Assembly (NCBI GenBank): GCA_033439795.1 | Contig: JAUTDP010000013.1 | Span: 1,364,001 to 1,428,000, forward strand | Source: Sordaria brevicollis | Lineage: Eukaryota > Ascomycota > Sordariomycetes > Sordariales > Sordariaceae | Reading direction: 5' to 3' | Length of the DNA stretch: 64,000 nt | Shown: piece by piece, positions 1 through 12,949 of the stretch | Layout: the number at the start of each line of letters is the position of its first letter | Numbering within the stretch: the stretch's first letter is position 1 | The notes under the pieces: generated by a model | The model's database searches: none | Told to the model about the DNA's origin: nothing | Seen by the model: only the letters and a program-made list of their open reading frames with translations | Made by a program: the position numbers and the translations under genes

Positions 1-3000
1 CGATTAATATTCTTCGGTCTATTACCGAGTAAATTATTAATTTATACGTTACCCTTATCGATTTTATTATAAACGGTAAAGAAATATATAAAAACGACCG
101 AAAGGAGAATATTTATAATTTTAACGTCCGTAAAATCTTCGCTAATAATAACGTTAAATTTCGAAATCGGATATTTAAATTAATTAAATTAAATTTTAAA
201 ATCAATACTTTCTTATTTAATTTATTAATATTAAAGTAATTTATTAAAATTCGTTTAATTTATAATTACGACCTTATCGATACTTAAATTACTATTCGTT
301 ATTATTATAAAATTTATATTAAATTTCTTACTAAAATTCTTAAGGGCGGAATAAATAAGTAGATTAATAAGTAGGATACCCTTATAACCTTTAAAAGTCG
401 TTATAAAATTCCTAAAATATTAAACGTTAACGCTTAATTTAATAATATTTTTAAAGCGTTGTTTAATATACATTTAGAATTCGTTATTATTATAAAGAAG
501 AAGTTCGTTATAATAATTTCGATTTTTATACGGTTTTTAATAATTTTAAAAGATATAACGCTACTAATAAAATTAGAACGATTATTACAATTAATATTAT
601 TTAAATTCGTACGTTAATTAAATAAAAAGCCGGTTTCTACGTTTATAATAAGTAAAAACCTATTTTAAAAGAAAATAAACTTTTTAAACGTAAAAAGACC
701 GATATTAATAAATTAATTAGAGGTAATATTTATCATTTAATTTATAATTGTAATTAATATTTATATAAACAATATTAGTATTTTTACCCTTAGTTTATTA
801 AATTTAATTAATTCGGAGACGAAAATATTCAAAAGGAGGTTAAAAAACGCTTTTAAAATAATAAGAAACTCCACCGCGATTACGAAAAATATTATAAATC
901 CCTTAAGAAGAAATTTATTAATTATAATTAGAATTCTTATATTAGTAATAAGGAAATTAATAACGGAATTAACGAATTAAATTAATTAATCAATTTACTT
1001 ATTTTATTAAAGGAATAAAGAAGGGTTTATAAAATAGCGTTTATTATTACCCTTTAATTAAATGATAATATTATTTATCCGTTTAAAAATTATATTATTT
1101 TCAATTCGGGAAATTTATTATATATTTTTAATTAAATTACTTATTTCTCTAATTTTCGAAGAACTCTTTATAGCGAATTCCTTTAATTTAGAGACTTTAT
1201 TATTCCTATTAAAGGATTTAAAATAATCGATATTATTATTAAAAGTAAAAAGGGATTTTAATAGCTTCAATTCAAAAATATTATTTTTATTCCTAAATTT
1301 ATTACGAATTTAATTTTTTTATAATTATTTCGGTAATAAAACCTTTATTAAAATTATGAACCGTTTAATAATTACCTTCGTTATTATAATAATATATTCT
1401 TTTATCGGTTATTAACGCAATTAAGTTAAATTATTTTCGAGGATTTACCCCTTTTTAAAATATAATTATTATTCTTTATATATTGAAATTAATACCGTAA
1501 TTTATTACTTAATCGTTATAATACCTACCGAAACGGTCGAATTTAATATTAACGCTTCGGTTATTATAGCCTACAAATCCTCTCCTTTTTATATAACGTT
1601 AATAATATTAAAATTAAAAACGTACTAAAAATAATAAAATATAACAATTATATTATAATAAAAATTAAACGTTAAATCCATTGAAAGGTTAAAAACCGTA
1701 ATAATAGGTTAGGAGAGCGGATCGCTATCGATTTTCTTAATTTTGAACTTATTAGCGCTAACAGGAAAACGAATATAATATTATTTATTTATTAATATAT
1801 TAAATATATTAAAAATTATTATTTAAAGAATAGAAACGCGACCTCTCTTTTTACTATATTTTATAATTTATTTATAATTTTCGAAAATTATTATTTAATT
1901 ACTCTAAAATATTTGGAATATAATAACGAAATTACTAAAACGTTCGCAGTTATTTTATAATTTATAATTAAAGGAATTAAAATTAAATTTTATATTCCTA
2001 ATATATAAATTTAGAATAGCGGGGCGGAAAAATTTAAAACTATTATTAAAAAAAAAGTATTACTATAATAAATAGTTCGAAATTTCTTTTATTTTTCTGA
2101 TTAAAGGTCTTTTAGCCGCCGTTTACCTTTCTAACCGATTATTAAAATTTTTTAAGGATTAGAAATCCTTATATAAACGTTTTTATATTATTATTATTTA
2201 GCGACGAAGTTTTACTACCTTTTGTAAATTAGATTTAGGCTATTTAAAAGTTTATAAGTATAAAATTTACGTTATAACGAAGTTTGCCCAATTTAAATAA
2301 GATCGATTAAATAAATTTCGCTTTAAGGTATAAATTAATTATTCGTTTAAATATATTTCTATAATTATTTATTATATTTAAAATCCAATTACGAATTAAA
2401 TTATTAATATTCGAAATATTATATTCAATAAATATTCGAAATTCTTTTTAAATTTAATTAAAGAATAGAGATCTTTTCGTATTTTTTCCGACCAATTTAC
2501 CGATTTATTTAAAAAGGCTAACTAAAGTCCTATTAAACCTTTACTTATAGGAAATTAAATTGATATTAAAAATTCGAATATTTAAGAAAACTTCCCTAAT
2601 AATTTATTTCGATTTAAATTTATTGAGGATTTAAATTAAAAAGAGGAATAAAAATTAGAATAATTAAAAATGTCCGAAAAAATAAAAATAAATTATATTT
2701 TGAATTATTTAATTCCGCTAAATACTCTTCCTCCTTTATTATTTTTCACTAATTTATTCTAAAAATTTAAATTCGAATAAGAAATTAACGAAGGCTTTAT
2801 ACCCTAGAAATTAGTTTTTAATACTAATTATCTTTATTAACTTATTGCTTTATATAAAAGTAAGATTATTATAAAGGTTTAATTCGAAAGGCTATTTAGG
2901 AACGATAAATTTTATATTATTTATAAATATAATTTACTACTAATTCCTAAACGATATAGCGATTTTAAAGATTATTTCCTTCGTTAATAATTTTTCGAAA

Positions 3001-4480
3001 TAGAGTAAAATTGTTTTAATAATTATAAAAATATACGTACTTAATTAGAAGTTGACTCTAATAAGCCTAAAGTTAAAAGGAAGTAAATTTTTAATTATAT
3101 ATAGGTTTATATTTATAAATTCTATAAGAATAGGAAATTTAAAAAGGTTAAGGTAAGGCTAATTATATAAGGACATTAATAATAAAAGATTAGCGAAGAA
3201 ATATATACTTCTATTCTAGTAGAATGGTCGTTTCGAATTATTGTTATTATTACTATTCGTTTTAATTTAGAATTAATTTAGTACGACGTAATTAACGCTT
3301 TTATTAACGTTAATTTTAATGAAATTGTTTATATACGAATATTATAAAATTATTAAAAACCGGAAAAGGTTTTACTTATTAAAAAAGTTTTATATAAATT
3401 GAAGAAATTACCGTTACTTTAATAATAAGATTTTATTAACGCCATTTTAAATATTAGTTTTTTATTTATATTGGAAGAGCTTTATATTTTTATTAAAAAT
3501 GGGATTTACGTTTTTTATTATATTAATAATATAGTTTTTATTTATTTAAAATATTATTAAAAGAAAATTCGTTAATATATAAAAGAATTAAAGTAGTATT
3601 ATTATTTTATAGGAGGAAAGGATTTTTAATAATTTTTAAATATTAAAGTAATTAAAAATTATATTAAGTGTAAAATTTAATTATTTTAATATTTTTATAT
3701 TAAAAAGATGTATTAATTTATTATTAATAAATATATAATTTTTATCCTTATAGCCGTTCGAAAATTAATACTTTTTAAAAATAAAGTAATGGGTAAAGCT
3801 ATTTATAATTATTAAATTAAAATAAAATCTATTCTTTATATTACTATTATTATTCGATTAAATGCCGTATTCGCCTTAAATTAATTAGTTCGTTATTTTT
3901 ACAATCATAACTTAAATTATTATAAAATAGTAAATAAAGTATTATATTATTTCTATACAATTTGTAATTTCTATTTAGTTTTTAAGGGTAATAACGTATT
4001 AGAAATTACTTTAAATATTTCGTTTATAAATAATAAAATAAATCGAAAGAATTCTTAAGGCTCTTTAAATAAACTTTTTAATAATTTTACTTAATAGAGC
4101 GTAATTAAATAAACGATAATTATAATTTTAATAATAAAATTAAAATTATTCTCTTTAAATTTAATAATTAAGGAAATTATCTTTACCGCTTATTTAATAT
4201 TATAATTTATTAACTTTATTCATTTAATGCCTACGGTTTTATATAATAATACCTAAATTATTCGATTCATTACTATAAAGAACGTCCAAATTAATATTAA
4301 ACTCCGGTATATCGATATTTATAATTATTAAATCCGTTAGGAAATTAAGAAGGGGATAATTAAAATCGATTATAGGGAAATAAATAAAATATTAACGGAT
4401 GAAATAATACAAATTTTAATTACTAATAAGTACGCTAAATTCCGGGAAATACTGGGTATAGAATCTCTTCGAGCTTTACG
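1..4480 (+). pseudogene. Ty1/copia retrotransposon gag-pol remnant, RIP-mutated, truncated by the window edge
   Basis: Conceptual reading on + that ignores stop codons gives the copia order of domains: gag-like sequence (about 200-1000), protease and GAG-pre-integrase (about 1080-1400), integrase (about 1440-2450), reverse transcriptase (about 2990-3800) and RNase H (about 3990-4460). The RT part shows the copia pattern of a YD-NAF block near 3270-3300 and the YVDD box near 3510-3540, which now reads YINN after G-to-A change. Integrase before RT is what separates copia from the gypsy elements to the right. No open frame survives. The 5' LTR would lie left of the window; I could not place the 3' LTR, which may lie in 4480-4740. 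Family assignment is confident; exact domain borders are not. Confidence 0.8.
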
Positions 4481-5548
4481 AGGTTCCCGAAATAAAAAGC
4501 TACTATTAGATCTAAATAAAATCGAAAATAAGGAATAAAGTTTCTAAAATTAATAATAGGTCTTTTTATATTCTATTTACGGTTTTCTTTATTATTCTAA
4601 CTTTACCTTAATAATTATAATTAAAAGGGTATCTTAAAAAATTTAGTATTGTATTTATTGTATATAAGGATTATATATAATATTATAACCTTTAATTAGC
4701 TCTAATTAATTCTAAACAATTCTAACGTTATAATTATAATTCTATACGTTAATCCTAGATTAAGGGAATAGCTTCATTTAAAGGTGGCTTCAAGAAGACG
4801 TAATGCTTTGGTTTATAAATTTATATATAGACCCTTAAACTCCCTCATTTAATAGGGATTAGCTTATTAGAGACTCTTAAAACCTCTTCAAATTTATCTA
4901 CTTAGTTACCTCAATAGATTTTTCATTACCCCTAATAGTATTTCTAATAGTAAATATATCCGAGGACGCAGTATACGGTATAGTCGTTATATTTTTTTAA
5001 AAAATTAATAAAGCTACGGCATTGGCCAAAAGACGCCCGATAGTGCCTATCCATCCGGCGGTACATTCAATTTATATAGAGGTAGGGTAGGCTATAGCTT
5101 GAAGTATAGAGCTACCTTTAAGTATATTCCTATAAACGGTTAGTACTTATATTAGGATAACCGCAATAGTGCATAGAAAGGGTTTAAAGAGCCTAACAAA
5201 TCTACGTACTATACCAACTCTTATATATAGTCTTATTCTTTATATTGTATATAATTTAGCAACCTAAAATATATATATCAACTAGAGGTTATATAATTTC
5301 AAGACTTTCTTATTTAGGATTTTAAATCTCTAAATCATATATAACGAATAGCAGTTATACAATATTATAGGTACATAATTATAGAAGCGAGACTATACTT
5401 ACTTAGTAAATTAGTTTAAATCTTTTTATTTTAACTCCTATCCCTAATAAACAACCTTAAGAGTAAATTAAATACTTTATATTTGTAAATAACTTCGTAG
5501 AAGTATTGTTATAGGGCTACCGCCCGGGTATAGAATTTTAATTATAGC
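4481..5548. other. AT-rich non-coding stretch between the copia remnant and element A
   Basis: No gene recognised. The left part (to about 4740) may be the 3' LTR of the copia element, but there is no second copy here to prove it. The rest keeps many CpA and TpG dinucleotides and is less strongly mutated than the flanking transposons. It is the left side of the site into which element A inserted; the same locus resumes after 58359. Confidence 0.5.
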
Positions 5549-5810
5549 TGTTACGGCGCTGGCGGACAGGGCCCCTATCGGGCCCTGGCGGACCGGCTAT
5601 CGCTCGGGCGGTCACTTTGATAGAGGTTGACCGCACTAGCGCACGTAACTACGTGCCACCTTTATAGGTCGTCCGCGCCCAAGTATAAACCTTAGCGTAG
5701 GGCGCGCGCCCTTTATTCGTTTTATTCTTTTCTTCTTTATCTTATAATTCTATAATAGACTTAGATTCAACGTATTAAGTTTGCTTTTCGTAATTATATC
5801 GTTCGTAATA
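5549..5810 (+). repeat. 5' LTR of element A
   Basis: 262 bp, starts TGTTACGG, ends CGTAATA (originally probably TAACA). Its first 180 bases keep GC-rich unmutated sequence (for example GGGCCCCTATCGGGCCC), while the last part is strongly mutated. It pairs with 58098-58359; the target duplication ATAGC lies at 5544-5548. No primer-binding site could be assigned after it. Confidence 0.92.
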
Positions 5811-8340
5811 ATTATGAAATTATTTTTAATATATTAAGGAGGTATTTAAATATTTTAAATTTGTTTATTAATTAAAATAATTATAGTATATACTTTCGTA
5901 ATTAATTACGATAGCGTATACCCCCGACGAGAAGGTTACTGCGGTTAAAATTATTAAATTATCTACTACCGGGAGCGTTTAAATAAATAAGGTTTAAAAG
6001 AAGAATATATCCGATAAATTCGCAGTCGAATAAATTAAATTCGATATTACGGATATACCTATTATTTTTAATATAATTATTTAATAAGACGATATTTTTA
6101 AGCGTCGTTCGTTTAATAATATTATAATCGGTACCCTTAAGGAAAAATAGGATATTTAATTATATAATATCGATAAATTTAATTTAAAGGATTATAATAT
6201 CCCGGAGGATATGGATAAAATTATTATATTTTTTAATTAAGAAATTATTAATAAATTCGCCGACGTTCATTATACGTTTAATATAAAAGATTTACTCGGT
6301 TTTTTATATACGAAAATTAACGCAATTATAAAATATTAGGCCTAATATAATAAAGGTTATTTAACCTTTACCTTTAAAATTTTAACAATTACGGGTTAAA
6401 ATTATTAGGAATAAAATAATAGTAATATTTTATTAATAAATTTCAATATTTTTAAATCTATTATCGAAGATTTTAAAGGCGTATATATTATTTTTAAAGA
6501 AATTAAATTGCGAATTAGTTTAATTAAAATTATCCTTTCTTAATAACGAAAATATTAAATTATCGTTATTAATTTAAATATTAATTTAAGATTAATATAC
6601 AAATATATTACTAATTTATTAAAATATTAAAAGGGCGCCGAAATAAATAACGAACGTTTTTATAAAGATTTGCGTAAAGAATAAAGTAAAAATATATTTT
6701 TAATACGCTAATTATTAAAAGCCTGCGGGAGTAAGGATCCTAATTTCGAATTAAATAATTACGAAGCTTTACGTTATAAAAACGTTATATTACGCAAAAA
6801 GAACCGAAAATTCTAAATTTAATTTATTAAATTATATCGAATTATTAATTATTTTAATAAAAGTACCTAAAACAATACCCCGTTTAATAATAATTAAAAC
6901 GACGATTTATTTAATAACGAAGGAGTTTAAAATAATACCCTATTTAATAACGGCCGTATTAATAAATAAAGTATTTTATATAAATAAAAAAATAGTTCTT
7001 CGATTAAGGGTTATCTTTCTTACCCCCGCTTTTTTATAAAATAGAATAAAATTCGCTATAAATTAATTAAAAAAGAGAAAGAATTCGTTAAAATTAAAAA
7101 TAATTTAATAATTATAAAAATTTAAATTAAGGAATTGGGAGGAGTAATAACGGCCCGGGATAACGACGTAGCCGATTTATACGCTATAATCGCTATTTTA
7201 ATTAAAGAGAATATTAACCTCCGTAAGGAGAATATTAACTTTTGTAAGAAAAAGGTCGCTTTTTTAACTCTTAAAAATTTTAAACGTTATAACCGCGCTA
7301 ATTACAATAATAATAATAATAATAATAGAAGCTATTATAAAGAGACGTTTACTACTAATTTTTTTATTGTTAATTGTAAACGCCTATTAATTAAAGAGAA
7401 GGATTCGCTTTACTTTTATAATAAAAAGGATAAAAATATTATTTTTTTTAACGTTTAATACCGCTATATTTTTAATAAATTTAAATTAAATACCGATTAT
7501 TTCTCCGATAATAAGGTTAAAAAGATATATATTAAAAATCGTACCGCTAGTAAAGTTACTTAAAATTTTGAACCCTATTTCGCCGACGGTTTTTATGATA
7601 TTAAAATTTTTAATAAATTATTTACTTATTTACGCGACGAATACTACAATTACAATTAAAAAGAAAAGGTTATTTACGAATTTAATAATTTAAAATTCGA
7701 AATAAATAGGGATTTTTAAGAATTTTATAATAAATTCGTATATTTAGCCAGGAAATATAATCGTCCTCTTAATTTATAAAAATAGGAATTTAATTAGAAG
7801 TTTCCGGGTACTATTTAAAATGCCTTCTTTTAAAAATATAAATAGAAAAACGTTACTTTTAATTAATATATTTTAATAGCTAAAAAAGCGGTCGAAATTA
7901 ATTAATATATTTTATATAATAATAAAATTAAAAAGGATAATAAGGATAAGGATAAAAATATTTCTTCTTTTTCTACAAATTTATTTAATAAAGTTAAGGG
8001 TTTTACCGATTTTAATAAGAATTTTTAATAATATTATTAATAATAATATTAATACTAATAATAATAATAATTAAAGTAATTCTTATTACGCCCTTAATAT
8101 AATTCGTAAAGAAGTTTGTAAATTATTCGAGGAGAATAAATATTTCGTATATAAAGAAATTGGATATCGTTTTTATAATTATTTTAACCGTTATAGCGGT
8201 AACCCTAATTATATTAACGAATTTATTAATTATTATAGCCGTAAAAATAAAGAAGATAATAAACCGACCGATAATAAAGCGGAAAATTAATTACCTTAGG
8301 AATATTAAATTCTTTCCTAACGATTGAATTAATAAATACT
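5811..8340 (+). pseudogene. Element A gag, RIP-destroyed
   Basis: Conceptual reading on + gives a retrotransposon capsid region (about 7560-7930, with a K-F/L-P-G-type block near 7800-7830) followed by a zinc knuckle at 8141-8182. The knuckle has exact C-x2-C-x4-H-x4-C spacing, but all three cysteines and the histidine now read tyrosine. A surviving open stretch at 7135-7458 is part of the same region. The product would have been the virus-like-particle structural protein; it is now non-functional. Confidence 0.75.
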
Positions 8341-11300
8341 TATTTTAAAAAGAATTTAAAAAAAGTATTATTAAAAAGTATAAAAGTAAATAAAGGATTT
8401 TTAAAGGATTATTTGGGTAGATTTGTATTGGTTATATCCTATATTATAATAGGTAATAATAGAAAAACCTTATTTATAAACGATATATTTATTAATTTGG
8501 GAGTAAACGGTAATATTTTTATAAATAAGGATTTCGTTAATAATATAATAAAATAAAGGGTAAAAAAGCTATACGGTTTTTAACTTTATACGGTAGGGGG
8601 GTATATTCAATAATATAGTAAAATAATCAATTAATATTTATAAGGTACTATCGAAATATAAGGATAGAAATTCGAAAAAGAAATAATGATTGTAATTAAT
8701 TCGGGATATAATATTATTTTAAATAAATATCAATTAAAAAAATATAAAATTTTAATCAACGTTATAAATACGAAATTTATCTTTAATAAAATAATTATTA
8801 TTTTTTTAACTTTTAATAAATAAATTACCGAATTCGAAAATATTATTAAAATTACGATATTATTTCCCTTAGCGAAATATAACCGACCGATTAAACTTTT
8901 TAAAAAATTAAAAGAGCGATTAATTTAACGTAGGGAAAATAAAAATTTAATAAAAATAGAACGTTAATTATTAAATTAATACGCCCTAAAATAGGAAGAA
9001 AAGGATATAATACTTACGCGATAAAAATATATTAAAATATTTAAAGCCGAACGAAGGAACAATCTTTATTAAAGCGAAGACGCACGAAGTCGATACCGAT
9101 TAAAGAGAGACGGCGTAAATTAATATAAATATTATAATAACCTTATAATAATTAATACTAACGCTTTTTTTATATTCGCTAAATAGGAATATATAAAAGT
9201 AATTAATCTTTATAAATTCGATCGATTTATTAATAATTATAAAAGATAGGCCTTTATTAAAAATAAAGTAGAATTATACAAACGAATTAAAAAAGAAATC
9301 TTTAAATACATTTATCAATATTTAAATATATTTAGTAAAAAGGAATTCGATATTTTACCGAATTATTATATTAGCAATTATAAAATCGATTTAATAAATA
9401 GAATAAAACCCGAAGACTTTAAATATAATTTATTATATAAAATATTAGTCGACGAATTAAAAATTTATTGGAAATACGTAAACGAAACCTTAATTAAAGG
9501 ATTTATTAAAAGTAATTTTATACTTTAAATTACGCTTATCCTCTTTATATTAAAGGTTAACGGCGGATTAAAATTTTATGTAAATCATTAGAAATTTAAC
9601 GTTATTATAAAGAAGGATAAATACCTTTTCCCTTTAATTAACGAAATTATTATTAGAATTAATTAAATAAAGATTTTTTCGAAGATTAATATTAAATAAA
9701 TTTTTTACCAAATCCGTATATACCCCGACGATAAAGAATTTATAATATTTTAAATAAAATACAATATTTATAAATATAAGGTTTTACCTTTCGGATTAAT
9801 TAATAGACTATTAACGTTCCAATAATATATTAACGAAATATTAATAAATTATTTCGACGACTTTTATAGCGCGTATATCGACGATATTCTTATTTTTTCG
9901 AATAATTTGGAAGAATATAAAATCTATATTAAAAAGGTATTAATTAGGTTGGAAATAACGGGCTTACAAACGGATTTAGATAAATGTAAATTTTACGTTA
10001 AGAAAATTAAATTTTTGGGCTTTATTATTAGAATAAATAGATTATTTATTAATTTTTAGAAAATTGCCGTAATAAAGGATTAATAGGTCTCGACGAATAT
10101 ACAGGGAATATAATCTTTTTTAAATTTTTATAATTTTTATCGACGATTCGTTAAAAATTATAGCCGGATTATTAAATTATTAATAATATTAATAAAGAAA
10201 GGAGAAATATTCGGTTAGAATAAAGATTATTAAATTATTTTTCAAGAATTTAAAGGGAGGTTATTATTAATATTTATTTTAATTTATTTTAAATATAATT
10301 AATTAATATAGGTAGAAACGGATATTTTTAACGGAATAGTAATAGGGGTATTATTTTAATTAATCGATAACGAGTAGCGCTTTATTGCCTTCTATTTTAA
10401 AATTATATATAAAGTAGAATATAATTATTCTATTTACGATAAAGAATTAATAATAATCGTTGAGGCTTTATAATATTAGAGGGCCGAATTTATTATTTTA
10501 CGGGAACCTTTTTTAGTTTTTATAAATAATAAAGCGTTTAAATAGTTTAATATTAAACGATTATTAAATTTGCGATAAATAGGCTGGGTAAAATTCCTAT
10601 CCTAATATTATTTTATTATTTTATACCGGTTAAGGAAGGAGAATAGGGCGGCCGACGCTTTATTAAAGAAAGCGGAAGATTTAAAGAGTTAGAAAATTAA
10701 ATAGGAAGTTTAATATACCCTTTAAATATTTAAAAATTTAGAAGATAGCCGTATAATATAATTTAACGATATAATTAATAATATTAATATTATTTATACA
10801 TTAATTTCGTTTTTCAAAATATTTATAAAAATTAACCCAAAAATCGTAAAGAGTAATTAAAAAGAGCGCTTAAAGGGATACCTTTTAATAAACCGTTTTA
10901 TATTTAAAAATAAAATTTACCTAAATTTAGAAATTTATCGAAATATAATTAAAAGGGGGGAAAATAAGTATCGATTTATTATTAATAAAATTCTTACTTA
11001 TTTCGACAAATTTATTATACTACTTGGTATTTTAAGAATTTAAATTATTTACGAATTATATACGAAGATTATTACCGTTTATTTAAACCGGAATAAAATA
11101 AAACGTTTAATTTTTATATAATATTAATAATTAAAAATAACTAATAATATCGACTACTTTATTATTAATTACGTAATGTATTATATTTCGAAGGTTTTCC
11201 GCGATAAAATACTTAGTAAATTGGAGCCTATTCCAACGGCCTAATATATTTAATAGAATTTAGTCGTAAATTTTAAATTAATATTTAAGGATAAGCGAAA

Positions 11301-11911
11301 ATTCGATAATATATTCGTAATAGTAAATCGATTAAATAAAATATTATAAATTTCTTTTTATTTTACAACGGTAATAATTAAAGACGTAACCTATATATAT
11401 TATAAAGGGTTATATTATATTTATAATTTATTAAATAAAATTATTTCGGATAGGGGATTTTAATTCGTTTCGGATTTTATAAACGAATTGGCTAAAATCC
11501 TAAATATTAAATAAAAATTAATTTCTTCGGGCTATAATTAAATAGCGGGGTAAACGGAAATTATAAATAAATATTTCGATTAATACTTCCGCCCCTTTAT
11601 TAACTACTTCTAAAATAATTAGTCCGAAGTAATCTTAACGATAAATACTATTTAAATAAGAATATTATATAATAATTTAGGAGGAATATAATTATATAAA
11701 ATATTAAAAGGATTTTTATATTTAATACTTTAAATTGGGAAGTATATATTAATTTTAACGGTATTAAATTAACAATTAAGGAGAAATTTAACCGCGAAAA
11801 TATATAAGGGATAATAAAATAAATTCGAAATTACGTGAAAAAGGTAAAGGAATATATTATTAGGGTTTAAGAATAAATAATTAAATAAACGGATAAATAT
11901 CAACGCGTCCT
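8341..11911 (+). pseudogene. Element A pol, 5' part: protease, RT, RNase H, integrase
   Basis: In order on +: aspartic protease (about 8450-8560, an INLG-type remnant of the D-S/T-G site), reverse transcriptase (about 9400-10080) with the catalytic box YIDD still intact at 9874-9885, RNase H (about 10280-10600), integrase zinc-binding and core domains (about 10980-11680, including a recognisable ISDRGF block near 11450). Many stops are of the CAA-to-TAA and TGG-to-TAG kind. The reading frame is cut at 11911 by the insertion of element B and resumes at 57456. Confidence 0.85.
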
Positions 11912-12141
11912 TAACGCGGGAAATTCCCGTTGGGAACGTTCCTACGCAAATAGAGGCTTCTAACAAGTATATTCAATTAACGCGGCAGGCGTTAACGCGC
12001 CTCTCTATATAATATAGATAGAAGCCCCCCGGGTCGTTAATATTAACGCCCGGAACTAAATAGAATAATAATCAAAATATCCATTAATCTTTAACGAGCC
12101 CCTTACGCATTGCTACGCTACATTCGTAGTTATACGCATCA
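11912..12141 (+). repeat. 5' LTR of element B
   Basis: 230 bp, starts TAACGCGGG and ends CGCATCA. It contains a near-perfect inverted repeat around GTTAATATTAAC and a TATA-like stretch near 12006-12016. It pairs with 57221-57450. Confidence 0.9.
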
Positions 12142-12618
12142 ATAGTAATTGTAATTCGTTCTATTTGAATTTATCCTAAATTCCGATCGATACTATACGA
12201 ATACTAACGCCGCGTACCAATCGCACACGTCAAAGGCACGCGTCGTTTTAACGGCTATCTAACCACCATTATTATCCCCGCATCGACCTACGTTAGAAGC
12301 GTAATTATATTATTAATAATACGAGTAAAACGGCTATTAAAAGTATTTATTATACGCTACCGGCCTTAAAGCCCTCGTTAATTACCCAAAACCCATTATT
12401 AAAATAATAATAATAATAAAATCGATTAAACTCTTTATTAATGAGAAGTATCGCACCTTCCCTAATTTTAATAATAAATATTAGGCGATTAAGCTCCTTA
12501 TTAATAAAAGGCATCGCACCTTCCCCTAAAATTAATATTAAATATTAAATAATTAAATTCCCGTCCTTACCAATAGGAGGTATCGCACTTTCTTTAATTA
12601 ACGACGTCTTTAACCCGC
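12142..12618 (+). repeat. Element B leader with tandem repeats of about 63-69 bp
   Basis: Non-coding leader between the 5' LTR of B and the insertion point of C. From 12422 it has three imperfect tandem copies sharing a TATCGCACCTT-type core (cores at about 12451, 12514 and 12583). The last copy runs up to the target duplication TTTCC of element C (12619-12623). Function unknown; tandem repeats in leaders can be packaging or regulatory sequences, but nothing here proves that. Confidence 0.6.
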
Positions 12619-12623
12619 TTTCC

Positions 12624-12909
12624 TATAAGGGTGTCGCTAAGAAAGCCTAGGGGGACCCGTACAATTAGGGCACAGTAGCCCAAGACGATAGATAAAATAG
12701 CGGATAAAATAAGGATAGTAGGATATAATATAGAGGAAAGGATCTCGGAATCCAGGCGCCGACCGTTCTAGACCTACAAGGAAGCGTATAAGTATAAAAG
12801 AGGATAGTTTTTAATTAAAGATTTATATTTAATTAGGTTAAAATCTTTCTCCCAAAATAGATTTACTTTATACAATTTATTTTCACCCTTTTATACCTAT
12901 AATTTTACA
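12624..12909 (+). repeat. 5' LTR of element C
   Basis: 286 bp, starts TATAAGGGTGTC, ends TTTTACA. The first half keeps unmutated CpA-containing sequence, the second half is mutated. Pairs with 47549-47834. Confidence 0.93.
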
Positions 12910-12949
12910 ATTTTTTAACTTCTACAATTCTATTAACGAAAGCTGTAAA

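Noticed and set aside
4440..4740. 3' LTR of the copia element
   Set aside because: Likely to be here, but without the left partner in the window no border or target duplication can be shown.
5811..5830. tRNA primer-binding sites after the 5' LTRs of A-F
   Set aside because: RIP has altered these bases and none gives a convincing TGG-type match, so priming mode is left open.
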